Source: Saccharopolyspora gloriosae
GTDB lineage: Bacteria; Actinomycetota; Actinomycetes; Mycobacteriales; Pseudonocardiaceae
Length of the DNA: 64,000 nucleotides
NCBI RefSeq assembly: GCF_014203325.1
Contig: NZ_JACHIV010000001.1
Coordinates: forward strand, 248,001 to 312,000
Reading direction: 5' to 3'
Part shown: positions 1 to 9,214 of the stretch, piece by piece
Position numbering within the stretch: the stretch's first letter is position 1
How the letters are laid out: each line of letters begins with the position of its first letter
The notes under the pieces: generated by a model
What the model was told of the DNA's origin: nothing
The model's database searches: none
What the model saw: the letters and a program-made list of their open reading frames with translations, nothing else
Translations under genes and position numbers: made by a program

Positions 1-2
1 GC

Positions 3-245
3 TCCGGGCGCACCGCCGAACAGCTGCGCGGGGACGCCGAATCGGTGCTGGACCGCTCGCCCGGCGCCGCGCGCACCTACCGCTACTCGGACGGGCCGTC
101 GCGGCTGGTCAACGACGCCGTCGCCGTGCTCGTCGATTTCGGCCTGGCCCGGCGGGACGGGGAGCGGATCGTCGCGCTGCCCGCCGCCGCCCGCTACGCG
201 GTCGTGTCCGGTTTTCCCGACTCCGCTGGAGGAAACCCGTCGTGA
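3..245 (+). CDS. Wadjet-type JetB-like subunit (DUF2398/TIGR02678), C-terminal end only
   Basis: This is the last 80 codons of a gene whose start lies left of the window. The residues look like a C-terminal winged-helix, with LVNDAVAVLVDFGLARRDG followed by a Tyr-Ala-Val end. The identity rests mainly on context: it overlaps by 4 nt (GTGA) a TIGR02680-type SMC-like ATPase, which is normally preceded by a DUF2398 protein in these operons. In the family this would be the small kleisin-associated subunit that bridges the ATPase heads of a plasmid-restricting SMC complex. The stop at 243-245 is preceded by GGAGG at 228-232, which serves the next gene. Confidence 0.6.
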   Translation, partial: SGRTAEQLRGDAESVLDRSPGAARTYRYSDGPSRLVNDAVAVLVDFGLARRDGERIVALPAAARYAVVSGFPDSAGGNPS

Positions 246-3200
246 CGGTCTCCGAACCCGCCGCGCCCGCGTCGTCCGACGGGGCGCGCGCGACCTCCCG
301 GTGGCGGCCGTCGCGGGCGGGCATCCTCAACGTCTGGCGCTACTACGACGAGGTCTTCGAGTTCCACAGAGGACGGTTGCTGCTGCGCGGGCCGAACGGC
401 ACCGGCAAGTCCAAGGCCCTCGAACTGCTGCTGCCGTTCCTGTTCGACGCGAACCTGCGCGCGAACCGCCTGTCCACCTTCGGCAGCGCCGAACGCACCA
501 TGCACTGGAACCTGATGGGCGAGGGCGCGAACGGCGTGACCCGCGTCGGCTACGTGTGGCTGGAATTCCAGGCGGGGGCCGACGAGTGGTTCAGCTGCGG
601 GGCCCGGTTGCAGGCCAGCAGGCACACCACGACGGTGCACGCCGACTACTTCACCACCCGCCGCCGGATCGGCGTCGACGGCGGCGTCGCGCTGGTCAAC
701 GACAGCGGGCAGCCGCTGACGAAGACGGCGCTCACCGAGGCGCTGGGCGCCGACGGCACGGTGCACCCGACGGCCGCGGACCACCGCGAAGCCGTGCGCG
801 CCGCGTTGTTCCCGGACCTCAGCGAGCAGCGCTTCGAAGCGCTGATCACCGCGTTGTTGCAGCTGCGCACGCCGAAGCTCTCCGAACGGCTCGACCCGAA
901 CCTGCTGTCCACCTTGCTGTCGCGGGCGTTGCCGCCGCTGGGCCGCACCGAGATCGCCGAACTCGCCGAAGGCTTCGAACGGCTCGACCAGCAGCGCGAA
1001 CACCTCACCAGGCTGGACGCGGAGGTGCGGGCCGCGGAGGCCGTCGCCGACCGGCAGCGCACCTACGCGCAGCGGGTGCTGCGCGCGACGGCGGCCGAGG
1101 TCCTGTCCGCGACCGCCGAACTGGAACGGCTCTCCGCCGCGGCGAAGGACAGCGCGGACCTGCACGAACAGGCCGTGGCCGAGCGGGAGGCGGCCGAGGC
1201 GGGGAAAGCCGGGCTCGCGCAGGACGTCGAACGCACCCAGGCCCGCATCGACGGGCTGGCCGACGGCGAGCGGTACCGGCAGGGCGGGGAAACGGATCGG
1301 CTGCACACCGACGCGACGACCGCGGGCCGGTTCGCGGCGGGACTGCGCGAGCAGGCCGAGCGGCGCGCCGAGCAGGCCGCGCGGGACGCGGAGCGCGCCG
1401 AGCAGGCCGAGCAGCGCGCCACCTCGGCGTCCGCGGCGGCGCAGCGCGCCGAGCACGACGCCCGCCGGCACGCCGAGCGGGTCGGCCTGGCCGGGGCGTT
1501 CCAGGAGGTCGCGGGCACCGAGGACCGGCAGCGCACCCGGCGGCTGCTGCGCGCCGCCGTGCGCAGCAGGCACGACCTGATCGCCGAGGTCCGCGCCGAA
1601 CTCGACCGGCACGACGCGGCGCTCGCCGCCCGCACCGGCGCGGAGCACGAACTGGAGCAGGCAAGGGCCGACCTCGCCGCCGCCACCGACCGGCGCACCG
1701 CCGCCGCCGAAGCGCACGACACCGCCGTGCGGCACCAGGACGAGCTGGTCCGGGCGTGGGCGGCGCGGCTGGCGGAGCTCCCCGTCCCCGACGTCGACGA
1801 GGTCGCCGCGCACGCCGACTCCCGCGCCGCGCTGCTCGACCAACTCCGCCCCGGCCACCTCGCCGCCGCCGACGGGCTTGCGCAGCGGCACGCCGCCGAG
1901 GTCGCGCGGCGCCAGGAACGCCGGGACCGGCACGCTGAACTCACGGCGCAGCGCGAGAAGCTGCGGGAGCACTCCGACCTGCCGCGCCCCGAGCCCGCGG
2001 CGCGCACCGCCGACCGGACCGGGCGGCCCGGTGCGCCGCTGTGGCGGCTCGTGGCGTTCCGCAACGGCGTCGCGCCCGGCGTGCAGGCGAAGGTGGAGGC
2101 CGCGTTGGAGGCAGCCGGGCTGCTCGACGCTTGGGTGAGCCCGGAGGGCGTGCTCGACGTGGACGGGCACGACACGTTCCTCGACCCCGCGCGGCTGCAC
2201 CCGGTGGACGGGACGTCGCTCGTGGAGGTGCTGCGGCCCGAATCCGCCGGACCGGTGGACCGCGACCGGATCTGGTCGGTGCTGCACGGGATCGGCTACG
2301 GCGCGGAGCGGTTCGATACCGGGCCCGACGCCGGCGGCAGGCATCGCGGGCCGGAAGCGGACCCGGTCGTGGCCGTCGCGCCGGACGGCCGGTGGCGGAT
2401 CGCCGGTCTCGCGGGCAGCGCGGACAAGGCCGAAGCCGCCCACCTCGGCGCCGCCGCGCGGGATCGCGCCCGGCGCCGCCGCATCGCGGAGCTCGACCGG
2501 TCCATCGGCGAGCTCGACGGCGAACTCGCCGAGCTCGACACCGGCGTCGACGCCCTCACCCGGCGCCGGGACGCCCTGCACGCCGAGTGGAACGCCGTGC
2601 CCGACGACGCGGCGGTGCAGGAGACCCGGCGGGCCGCGGACGTCGCCGAAGCCGAGGTAGCCGCCCGCGACGACGCCGTGAGCAGCAGGGTCGCGCGGGT
2701 CTCCGAGACGGCGGAAACCGCGCGGCTGAGCGGGAACCGGCTCGCGGGTCTCGCCGCCGAACGCGGACTGCCCGCCGACCGGCCCGCGCTGGAGGAACTG
2801 GACACCCGCGTGGAGGGGTTCACCGACTCCGCCGCGGCGTGGCTCGACGCCCGCTTCGAAGCCGACAACGATCGCCGGGCCGCCGACACCGCAGCTGACG
2901 TGGCGAAACGGGCCGAGGACGGCGCGGCGCAACGCCGGTCCGAAGCCGCCGAGGCCGAACTCACCGCGCTGCGGCTCACCGAACGCGCCGACGCGGTGCG
3001 CGGCGCGCTCGACACCGGCCACCAGCAGGCCCTCGACGAGGTGGCCCTGCTGCGCGCGCACCTGCTGGAGCTCCACAGGCAGCACGAGCAGGTGTCCGAG
3101 CGGCTCGTCGAGATCGCCGGGCGCATCGGCTCGCTCAGCACCCGCAGCGCCGCCGTCGCCGACCGCCGGGACGCCGCGCTCGCCGCCCGCGACGCCGCCG

Positions 3201-4309
3201 CCGAACGACTCCGGAGCCGGGCCACCGCCGGTTTCGCCGACGACGCGGGCATCGACCTGGAACTGTCCACAACGGACGGCCGCACCGCCGCCCTGGCGGC
3301 GGCCAGCGAGATCGCCGACACCTGGGCGAAGACGCCGCACGGCACCAAGAACCTCGCCGACGCGCTCGGCAGGCTCAACGAGGCCGTCTACGACAGCCGT
3401 CAGGTCCTCGCCGAACGCGCCGACCTGGAACTGGAACCCGACGACGACGTGCAGGTCTTCGCCGCGACCCTCGACGGCGTCCGGCTCGGCGCGACCGGGC
3501 TGCGAGACGCGCTGCGCGCCGAACGGGACCGGGCCCGCGACGACATCACCGGCGCCGAACACGACCTGTTCGACCAGACCCTCACCGGCGACACCCGCAG
3601 GCACCTCGCCGCCCGCATCCGCCAAGCCGGGGAACTCGTCGACACCATGAACACCCGGCTCAAGCGGGTGCGCACCGCCTCGAAGGTCGCCGTGCAGCTG
3701 GTGTGGGAGGTCGACCCGAACCTGCCCGCGGGCACCCAGAACGCGCGGGAACTGCTGCTCACCGACCCGGCCCGGCTCACCGACGCGGACAAGGACGCGC
3801 TGCACGACTTCTTCCGGGACCGCATCGCCGAAGCCAAGCAGGACAACGCCGCAGCCAGCTGGGAAGGCCAGCTCGCGCAGGTCTTCGACTACACCGCCTG
3901 GCACCGGTTCGGCGTGAAGATCGACCGGGCGAACGGGGAGGGCTGGCAGCTGCTGACGAAGCGGCTGCACGGCGCGCTCTCCGGCGGGGAGAAGGCCATC
4001 GCGCTGCACCTGCCGCTGTTCGCCGCCGTCGCCGCGCACTACCAGGCGGTGCCTGCCGCGCCCCGGTTCATCCTGCTCGACGAGGTGTTCGTGGGGGTGG
4101 ACGCGACCAACCGCGGGCAGGTGTTCGACCTGCTCACCGCGCTCGACCTGGATCTGGTGCTGACCAGCGACCACGAGTGGTGCACCTACCGGGAACTCGA
4201 CGGCATCGCGATCCACCAGCTCATCACCGGCGACGGTGACGACGCGGTCACCACCGCCCGCTTCGTCTGGGACGGCCGGGCGCTCGCGGAGCAACGCGGT
4301 GCTTCCTGA
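242..4309 (+). CDS. jetC: SMC-like ATPase of a Wadjet-type defence system (TIGR02680, JetC-like)
   Basis: The 1355-residue protein has the SMC/MukB layout. A Walker A motif GPNGTGKSK sits at residues 50-57. About 1100 residues of Ala/Glu/Arg-rich coiled coil follow, interrupted near residues 600-740 by a hinge-like globular part. The C-terminal head has a signature motif LSGGEKAIALHLPL near 1243 and Walker B FILLDEVFVGVD near 1274. Proteins of this family extrude and sense small circular DNA, and the complex cleaves plasmids. The GTG start at 242 has GGAGG 9 nt upstream and overlaps the preceding stop, so the genes are probably translationally coupled. The next gene starts inside its 3' end. 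The gene looks complete and intact. Confidence 0.88.
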   Translation: MTVSEPAAPASSDGARATSRWRPSRAGILNVWRYYDEVFEFHRGRLLLRGPNGTGKSKALELLLPFLFDANLRANRLSTFGSAERTMHWNLMGEGANGVTRVGYVWLEFQAGADEWFSCGARLQASRHTTTVHADYFTTRRRIGVDGGVALVNDSGQPLTKTALTEALGADGTVHPTAADHREAVRAALFPDLSEQRFEALITALLQLRTPKLSERLDPNLLSTLLSRALPPLGRTEIAELAEGFERLDQQREHLTRLDAEVRAAEAVADRQRTYAQRVLRATAAEVLSATAELERLSAAAKDSADLHEQAVAEREAAEAGKAGLAQDVERTQARIDGLADGERYRQGGETDRLHTDATTAGRFAAGLREQAERRAEQAARDAERAEQAEQRATSASAAAQRAEHDARRHAERVGLAGAFQEVAGTEDRQRTRRLLRAAVRSRHDLIAEVRAELDRHDAALAARTGAEHELEQARADLAAATDRRTAAAEAHDTAVRHQDELVRAWAARLAELPVPDVDEVAAHADSRAALLDQLRPGHLAAADGLAQRHAAEVARRQERRDRHAELTAQREKLREHSDLPRPEPAARTADRTGRPGAPLWRLVAFRNGVAPGVQAKVEAALEAAGLLDAWVSPEGVLDVDGHDTFLDPARLHPVDGTSLVEVLRPESAGPVDRDRIWSVLHGIGYGAERFDTGPDAGGRHRGPEADPVVAVAPDGRWRIAGLAGSADKAEAAHLGAAARDRARRRRIAELDRSIGELDGELAELDTGVDALTRRRDALHAEWNAVPDDAAVQETRRAADVAEAEVAARDDAVSSRVARVSETAETARLSGNRLAGLAAERGLPADRPALEELDTRVEGFTDSAAAWLDARFEADNDRRAADTAADVAKRAEDGAAQRRSEAAEAELTALRLTERADAVRGALDTGHQQALDEVALLRAHLLELHRQHEQVSERLVEIAGRIGSLSTRSAAVADRRDAALAARDAAAERLRSRATAGFADDAGIDLELSTTDGRTAALAAASEIADTWAKTPHGTKNLADALGRLNEAVYDSRQVLAERADLELEPDDDVQVFAATLDGVRLGATGLRDALRAERDRARDDITGAEHDLFDQTLTGDTRRHLAARIRQAGELVDTMNTRLKRVRTASKVAVQLVWEVDPNLPAGTQNARELLLTDPARLTDADKDALHDFFRDRIAEAKQDNAAASWEGQLAQVFDYTAWHRFGVKIDRANGEGWQLLTKRLHGALSGGEKAIALHLPLFAAVAAHYQAVPAAPRFILLDEVFVGVDATNRGQVFDLLTALDLDLVLTSDHEWCTYRELDGIAIHQLITGDGDDAVTTARFVWDGRALAEQRGAS

Positions 4310-5513
4310 CGGTCTGCGCCGAGCCGAGTTCGCACCGCTGTGGGAGGCGGTGCACGACCGGCTCAGCTCCGGCCGCCCGGTGAACCGGGTGCGGGTCGGG
4401 CCGCTGGACCGCGCCCAGCGGGAAGCGCTGGCGAGCCTGCTGGGCCTGGACCGGCTGCCGCCGGACCACGTCGCGGTGTCGCTGCCGCGCCTGGACGTGG
4501 CGCTCGGGCAGATCTGCGGGATGGACGCCCGCGGCATCGTCGAAGAACTGATCGGGCCGCTGGAGAACCGGGCGCGGCAACGGCAACGACTCCAGCAGCA
4601 GCGCGCGGCGCTGTGGGAATGGCTCGCCGAGCACCCGGTCGTGGCCGCGCAGCCCGCGCTGCGGGACTGGGCCGAGCAGGTGCGCCGGGGCGGGGTGTTC
4701 GGCGGATCGCCCGCCGCCACCGGAGAACTGCTCGACGCGGCGCTGCACGTGCTGTCCCGCTTGCCCGCGGCGGGGACACCGCTGCCCGCGTTCGCCGGGG
4801 ACGTGCTGGGCGACCCGCGCGCCCTGGACCCCGGCAGGCGGGTGTCCGGGCTGGTGCTGCGCGCGCTGGCCGAGGTCTACGGCGTCGCGCTGCCCGCCAG
4901 CGCCGAGCAGCGCCGCGACCTGTGGCGGCGAGCCGGGATCGGTGAGCACGCACTGTCCACTGTGGTGCTCACCGCCGGGGTGCAGCCCGTCGGCGGGCGG
5001 CTGTGCGGCGAGATCATGCGCTCCTGCACCGATTCCGGGCACGCCGCGGTCCTGACCCTGGCCCAGCTGCGGGACGCGGGGCGGATCGTGCTCGGCGTGC
5101 CCGAGGTGTGGGTGGTGGAGAACCCGAACGTGCTGTCGCTCGCGCTGCGCCGGTACGGCCGCACCTGCCCGCCGATGGTGTGCACCTCGGGATGGCCGAA
5201 CAGCGCCGGAATCCTGCTGCTGCGGCTGCTGTCCGCCGCGGGCGCGACGTTGCGCTACCACGGCGATTTCGACGGCGAAGGCGTGCGCATCGCGGCTTAC
5301 GTGCTGGCGAAAGCGGGGGCGGTGCCGTGGCGGATGAGCGCGCACGACTACCTGGCCGCGCTGGACCGGTACCCCTCCGGGCCCGGAGTCGGACGCGTCA
5401 CCGAGGCGCCGTGGGACGCGGCGCTGGGCGCGGCGTTGCGGGAGAACCGGATCGCGGTCCCGCAAGAACGCCTGGCCGACGAACTACTAGACGAAGCAGC
5501 TTGGCGCTGTTGA
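4299..5513 (+). CDS. jetD: Toprim-type nuclease subunit of the Wadjet system (TIGR02679/DUF2399, JetD-like)
   Basis: The chosen start is GTG 4299, overlapping the ATPase gene by 11 nt, giving 404 aa; an upstream in-frame ATG at 4236 would add 21 residues encoded wholly inside the ATPase gene. The C-terminal third carries the Toprim signs: an acidic residue in VENPNVLS (near residue 273) and the DxD-type GDFDGEGVRIA (near 321). In Wadjet systems this subunit makes the DNA break once the SMC motor has enclosed a small circle. The N-terminal DUF3323-like part probably binds DNA. It is the last gene of the operon; a strong palindromic repeat begins about 40 nt after the stop. Confidence 0.85.
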   Translation: MLPDGLRRAEFAPLWEAVHDRLSSGRPVNRVRVGPLDRAQREALASLLGLDRLPPDHVAVSLPRLDVALGQICGMDARGIVEELIGPLENRARQRQRLQQQRAALWEWLAEHPVVAAQPALRDWAEQVRRGGVFGGSPAATGELLDAALHVLSRLPAAGTPLPAFAGDVLGDPRALDPGRRVSGLVLRALAEVYGVALPASAEQRRDLWRRAGIGEHALSTVVLTAGVQPVGGRLCGEIMRSCTDSGHAAVLTLAQLRDAGRIVLGVPEVWVVENPNVLSLALRRYGRTCPPMVCTSGWPNSAGILLLRLLSAAGATLRYHGDFDGEGVRIAAYVLAKAGAVPWRMSAHDYLAALDRYPSGPGVGRVTEAPWDAALGAALRENRIAVPQERLADELLDEAAWRC

Positions 5514-6030
5514 GGTTGTCGGCTCGTTTTGCTTGGGTGGTCGGGTGGCGGAACCTCAGGCGGTCTGTCGCTGCGGGATCTTTTTCCCAAGTGGCTCCGC
5601 CACGAGGGAAAAAGCTGTCCTCGCGACAGACCGCCTGAGAACCCGCGGGTGAGGACTTCTCGACGTGGGCTATGTGCTTCGCACATACAGGCACGGCCTT
5701 CGGCCGCAAAGCAGGCTTGCTTCGCAGCCCCAGGCGCGTGCAGGTGTGTGTGGGTTCGGCTGCTTGGTGCGTGGCTTCGTTGTTGGGTGTGCGTGCTCGG
5801 GCTTGGTTCGCGGGGTGGTGTTGTTCCGGGGTGTGGCGGGTCCTCCCTGGTGGGGAGCCGGGGTTCTACCTTCGGGAGTGCGTCGGGTTGCCCGGTTCGG
5901 TCCGGTTGCTGCGGGTCGTGTCGGCTCCGTCGCTGTTCGCGGGTGGTCGTGCTGCTCGGATCGTTGCGGGGGCGGATCGGCAGCCGCGCCTCTTTCGTCC
6001 ACATCGGACTACTCGGATCGAGGAATCGTC
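5514..6030. other. Intergenic region with repeat copy 1 and a G/T-rich stretch
   Basis: After the repeat, positions about 5740-5990 are strongly G+T-biased on the plus strand and lack convincing coding potential; the open frames here look like chance. The last 40 nt should hold the promoter and leader of the SDR gene, but no clear -10/-35 pair was recognised. Confidence 0.6.
5541..5705 (+). repeat. Structured intergenic repeat, copy 1 of 3
   Basis: The core runs from GGTGGCGGAACCTCAG to CTGAGAACCCGC. Outer arms 5555-5570 (CTCAGGCGGTCTGTCG) and 5624-5639 are perfect 16-bp complements. Between them is a second stem, TTTTTCCC at 5581-5588 with GGGAAAAA, around the inner palindrome GTGG-CTCCG-CCAC. 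Downstream come short hairpins with TTC(G) loops at 5671-5687 (TATGTGCTTCGCACATA) and 5694-5706. Related copies lie at 19402-19603 (reversed) and 21757-21914. It follows jetD and could act as a terminator or structured RNA; no gene is seen in it. Confidence 0.85.
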
Positions 6031-6852
6031 ATGTCGGTTTGGTTCATCACCGGGATTTCCCGTGGTCTCGGCCGGGCGTTGGCCGAGGCCGCGTTGCGCC
6101 GGGGGCACATCGTCGTCGGCACCACTCGCAGCGGGGAGAGCGACCTCGCCGCCGCGGACGGTGCGCTGCGCACCGTGGCGCTCGACGTCGGCGTCCCCGA
6201 GCACGCCGCCGCTGCCGTCGCCGCGGCGCACGAGTTCGCGGGGCGCATCGACGTCGTCGTGAACAACGCGGGCTACGGCCTGCTCGGCGCCATCGAGGAG
6301 ACCTCACCCGCCGAGGCGGAGCACGTGTTCGACGTGAACTTCTTCGGCGCGCTGGGCGTCGTACGGGCGGCGCTGCCGGTGCTGCGCGCACAGCGCTCCG
6401 GGCACATCGTCAACATCTCCTCCATCGCCGCGCTCGCGCCCGGCGCCGGATCGGGGTTGTACGCGGCGGCGAAAGCCGCGCTCGGCGGCATGTCCGAAGC
6501 GCTGGAGCAGGAGGTCGCACCGCTGGGCATCAAGGTCACCGCCGTCGAACCCGGCCAGTTCCGCACCGACTTCCTCTCCGGGCACTCGCGGCGCAACACC
6601 GCCACCGCCATCGACGACTACGCGGCGACCAGCGGGTCCGTCACGGCTCTGGAGGGCAAGGACGGCAAGCAGTTCGGCGACCCGGCCCGCGCCGCCGAAG
6701 TGATCCTCGACGCCGTCGCCGACCCGGAGCCGCCGATGCACCTGGTGCTCGGGGCGGACGCGCTCGACCGCACCCGCGCCAACGCGGATCGGCTGCTCGG
6801 CGACCTGCGGCGGTGGGAAGCGGCCTCCGCCGCTACGGCCTTCCCGGCCTGA
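6031..6852 (+). CDS. Short-chain dehydrogenase/reductase (SDR)
   Basis: This 273-aa classical SDR has the Rossmann cofactor motif TGISRGLG at residues 7-14, NNAG near 80, an active-site Ser in the NISSIAAL stretch and the catalytic YAAAK near 148. It should oxidise or reduce a small alcohol or ketone with NAD(P)H; the substrate cannot be told. The start ATG 6031 is chosen because the SDR fold begins directly there (MSVWFITG), although the frame is open further upstream. It stands alone between the repeat region and a convergent membrane gene. Confidence 0.9.
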   Translation: MSVWFITGISRGLGRALAEAALRRGHIVVGTTRSGESDLAAADGALRTVALDVGVPEHAAAAVAAAHEFAGRIDVVVNNAGYGLLGAIEETSPAEAEHVFDVNFFGALGVVRAALPVLRAQRSGHIVNISSIAALAPGAGSGLYAAAKAALGGMSEALEQEVAPLGIKVTAVEPGQFRTDFLSGHSRRNTATAIDDYAATSGSVTALEGKDGKQFGDPARAAEVILDAVADPEPPMHLVLGADALDRTRANADRLLGDLRRWEAASAATAFPA

Positions 6853-6888
6853 CGCCGGGGCGCGGAGGTCGCCGCGCACCGGCCCGGC

Positions 6889-7563
6889 TCAGAGCATCGC
6901 GAAGAGCATGGCGCCCATGCCGATGCTCATCGCGCCGTGGCAGGCCGAGTCGAGTGCGCGGCGGGTCGCGTCCGGGTCGGCGGGGGTGCCGGTGGTGTCC
7001 GCGGCGTTGAGGGCGTGGCGGGCCGTGTCCACCGCGGTGGAGATCCAGGCCATCGAGGACAGCACCAGGAACGCCGCGAGCACCGCGGAGATCGCGACGA
7101 CCGCGCCCGGAGTGGTGTCGGCGGCGGCCGGGGCCGCGAGCACGCCGGCACCTCCGCCAGTGCCCATCGAGTGGTGGTGGTGACCGCCGCCGGAATCGGA
7201 GGCGCCGAGCATCAGCAGCGGCATCGTCGCGACCATCCACACCATCGCCGCCGACATCACCGCGTGGTGCGTGTGCGCCAACCGGGGCGAGCCGTAGCCG
7301 TGCGCGCACGGCGTGCGCAGCGCCGTCAGCGCCACGAACCACAGCGTGGTCGCCGCGAACAGCACGATCTGCGGGGCGGCGGGCACGCTCATGCCCCACG
7401 GCCACACCATCGCGATCATCAGCAGGCTCATCACCAGGTGGCTCACCGAGCTCAACCGATCGCTCGGCAGCAGCGCCGGGCGAGTGGCGCTGTACGCGCA
7501 CCACGCCGCCGCCACCGCGAACAGCACCGTCAGGACCCAGCTCAGCAGCAGCGATTCGACCAC
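6889..7563 (-). CDS. DUF5134 family polytopic membrane protein
   Basis: The 224-aa product has about six hydrophobic segments, an early WVLTVLFAVAAAWCAYSA helix, several conserved His (HTHHAVMSAAMVWM) and a His-rich loop GHHHHSMG that could bind a metal. The start GTG 7563 has GGAG 7-8 nt upstream and lies 3 nt after the stop of the PepSY gene, so the two are probably one transcript. DUF5134 proteins are common next to copper or PepSY genes in actinomycetes but their job is unknown. Neighbouring PepSY and CopD-CtaG genes suggest a link to copper or the respiratory chain, which is inference. Confidence 0.75.
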   Translation of the reverse strand: MVESLLLSWVLTVLFAVAAAWCAYSATRPALLPSDRLSSVSHLVMSLLMIAMVWPWGMSVPAAPQIVLFAATTLWFVALTALRTPCAHGYGSPRLAHTHHAVMSAAMVWMVATMPLLMLGASDSGGGHHHHSMGTGGGAGVLAAPAAADTTPGAVVAISAVLAAFLVLSSMAWISTAVDTARHALNAADTTGTPADPDATRRALDSACHGAMSIGMGAMLFAML

Positions 7564-7565
7564 GA

Positions 7566-8951
7566 TCAGACTCCGGTGCTCCGCCGGGCACGCTGTCCCA
7601 GCACGATGTCGACGACGAGGAACAGCAGCAGCGACGCCCCCAGCAGGGGCAGGAAGTAGGCGACGAACGCGGCTCCGACGATGATCGGCGCCATGATCCG
7701 GCCGGGGACGCGCCGCCACGCGCCGCGCTCCGGTGGCCTGCCGGTCCGGGCCTCGCCGCGGGTGGGCCTGCGCAGCCACCACATCCGGTAGCCCCAGAAG
7801 ATCATCGACAGCAGCCCGAGCATCAGCGCCGCCAGCAGCAGCTGGTTCACCAACCCGAACAGCAGGCCCATGTGCGCGTCGATGCCCCACCGGGACAGCT
7901 TCGCCATCAGCGGGTAGTCCGCCCACCGGACGGTCTCGGTGATGACGCCGGTGGCCGGGTCGACGGCCACCTGGTCCTGCTTCGTCGGCCAGCTCCGCTG
8001 TTGCTGCTGCACGGTGTAGGCGGAACCGGCCTCGGGCGGCTTGATCTCCACCGGACCGTCCAGGCCCGCCGCGAGCGCCGCCTGGTGCACCCGGTCGATG
8101 CCGACGTCGGACGCGGGAGCGGACGGCAGCTCGGCCGTCACTGCCGGGGTCTCCCAGGCCAGCTGCTCGCGCACCGCCGTGACGTTCTCCCCGGCGTGCA
8201 CCGACCAGGTCAGGCCCGTCGCGGACAGGAACAGCAGCCCGAGCGCCGCCCACAGGCCCACCGCGCCGTGCCACGACAGCACCCGCCTGCGACCGGCCGG
8301 GCGGAACTCCGGAGCCAGCAGCAGGCGGGCTCGCCGGTTCCGGCGCCTGCGCCCGATCCACAGCACGACCCCGCCGAGCACGACCACCCACAGCCAGCTG
8401 GCGGCGAGCTCGCTGTAGAGCCGCCCGGTGTCGCCGAGGTGCAGCCCGCGGTGCAGGTTGTCGATCCAGGCGCGCAGCGGCAGCGCCTGCCCCGAGCCGT
8501 AGGTGACCAGGTCACCGCGCACCTGCGCGGTGTGCGGGTCGATGAACACGGTGCGCTGGTAGCTCTCCGGCAGGTCCGGCGCCGCGAAGATCACTTGCGT
8601 GGTGTCGGTGGGCGTCGCGCCCGGCCGCACGGCCTGCAACCGCTCGCCGGGCCGGACGTCCTGCGCGACGGCGACCTGCTCGGCCAGCGGTGCCGTGGTC
8701 GCCGCCGCCGGGACGTGCAGCTCGTGCGCGTAGACGGCCTGCTCCAGCTGCGGCGTGAAGACGTAGACGAGGCCCGTCAGCGCGGCGATCACCAGGAACG
8801 GGGCGATGAACACCCCGGCGTAGAAGTGCAGCCGCAGCACCAGCGGCCGCAGCACGGCCCAGGTGGAGGGCGTCCGTTCCGGCGTGGCCTGCTCGGACGC
8901 TTCCGGCGGAGAGGACTGCGCCGCGAGTCCTGGATCCGTCACCATCGTCAC
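7566..8951 (-). CDS. PepSY-associated transmembrane protein
   Basis: This 461-aa protein has an N-terminal helix (residues about 35-57, FYAGVFIAPFLVIAALTGL), a large extracellular part with two PepSY-like segments, and three further helices, which matches the PepSY_TM family. Members are found in iron, copper or flavin reduction contexts and in peptidase regulation. The ATG at 8951 is preceded by AGGAG. It leads a two-gene minus-strand unit with the DUF5134 gene and diverges from the CopD-CtaG gene across 263 nt, which must hold both promoters. Confidence 0.85.
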   Translation of the reverse strand: MTMVTDPGLAAQSSPPEASEQATPERTPSTWAVLRPLVLRLHFYAGVFIAPFLVIAALTGLVYVFTPQLEQAVYAHELHVPAAATTAPLAEQVAVAQDVRPGERLQAVRPGATPTDTTQVIFAAPDLPESYQRTVFIDPHTAQVRGDLVTYGSGQALPLRAWIDNLHRGLHLGDTGRLYSELAASWLWVVVLGGVVLWIGRRRRNRRARLLLAPEFRPAGRRRVLSWHGAVGLWAALGLLFLSATGLTWSVHAGENVTAVREQLAWETPAVTAELPSAPASDVGIDRVHQAALAAGLDGPVEIKPPEAGSAYTVQQQQRSWPTKQDQVAVDPATGVITETVRWADYPLMAKLSRWGIDAHMGLLFGLVNQLLLAALMLGLLSMIFWGYRMWWLRRPTRGEARTGRPPERGAWRRVPGRIMAPIIVGAAFVAYFLPLLGASLLLFLVVDIVLGQRARRSTGV

Positions 8952-9214
8952 TCCTGCTGGTTCGCCGCTGCGGTCGTCTCACTGGTCGTCTGATCATCGG
9001 TGCTGGTTCCCGCTGTGACATCCCCCTCCACGATGTGGGATCGAATGGCCCAACCGCGCTCGTCCCCTCGGCCGCGGCGCGGCGTCCGGTGCGGGTGAGG
9101 TCACACGGGACGGCTGGAACTCCCGGCCGAACCGGCACGACCAGTCCGGGTGCGGGCAGCGGCCCGCCACCGGCGCGGGCCGCCGGTGCGGTGACAGTCG
9201 TGTGAGGACCAGCA

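Noticed and set aside
194-4720. A 1508-codon open frame on the minus strand opposite the SMC-like gene
   Set aside because: It is a GC-rich shadow frame; the plus-strand protein has intact Walker and signature motifs and the minus product is low-complexity without a domain.
5665-6030. A long N-terminal extension of the SDR
   Set aside because: The frame runs through hairpin repeats and a G/T-rich stretch; the SDR fold starts at ATG 6031.
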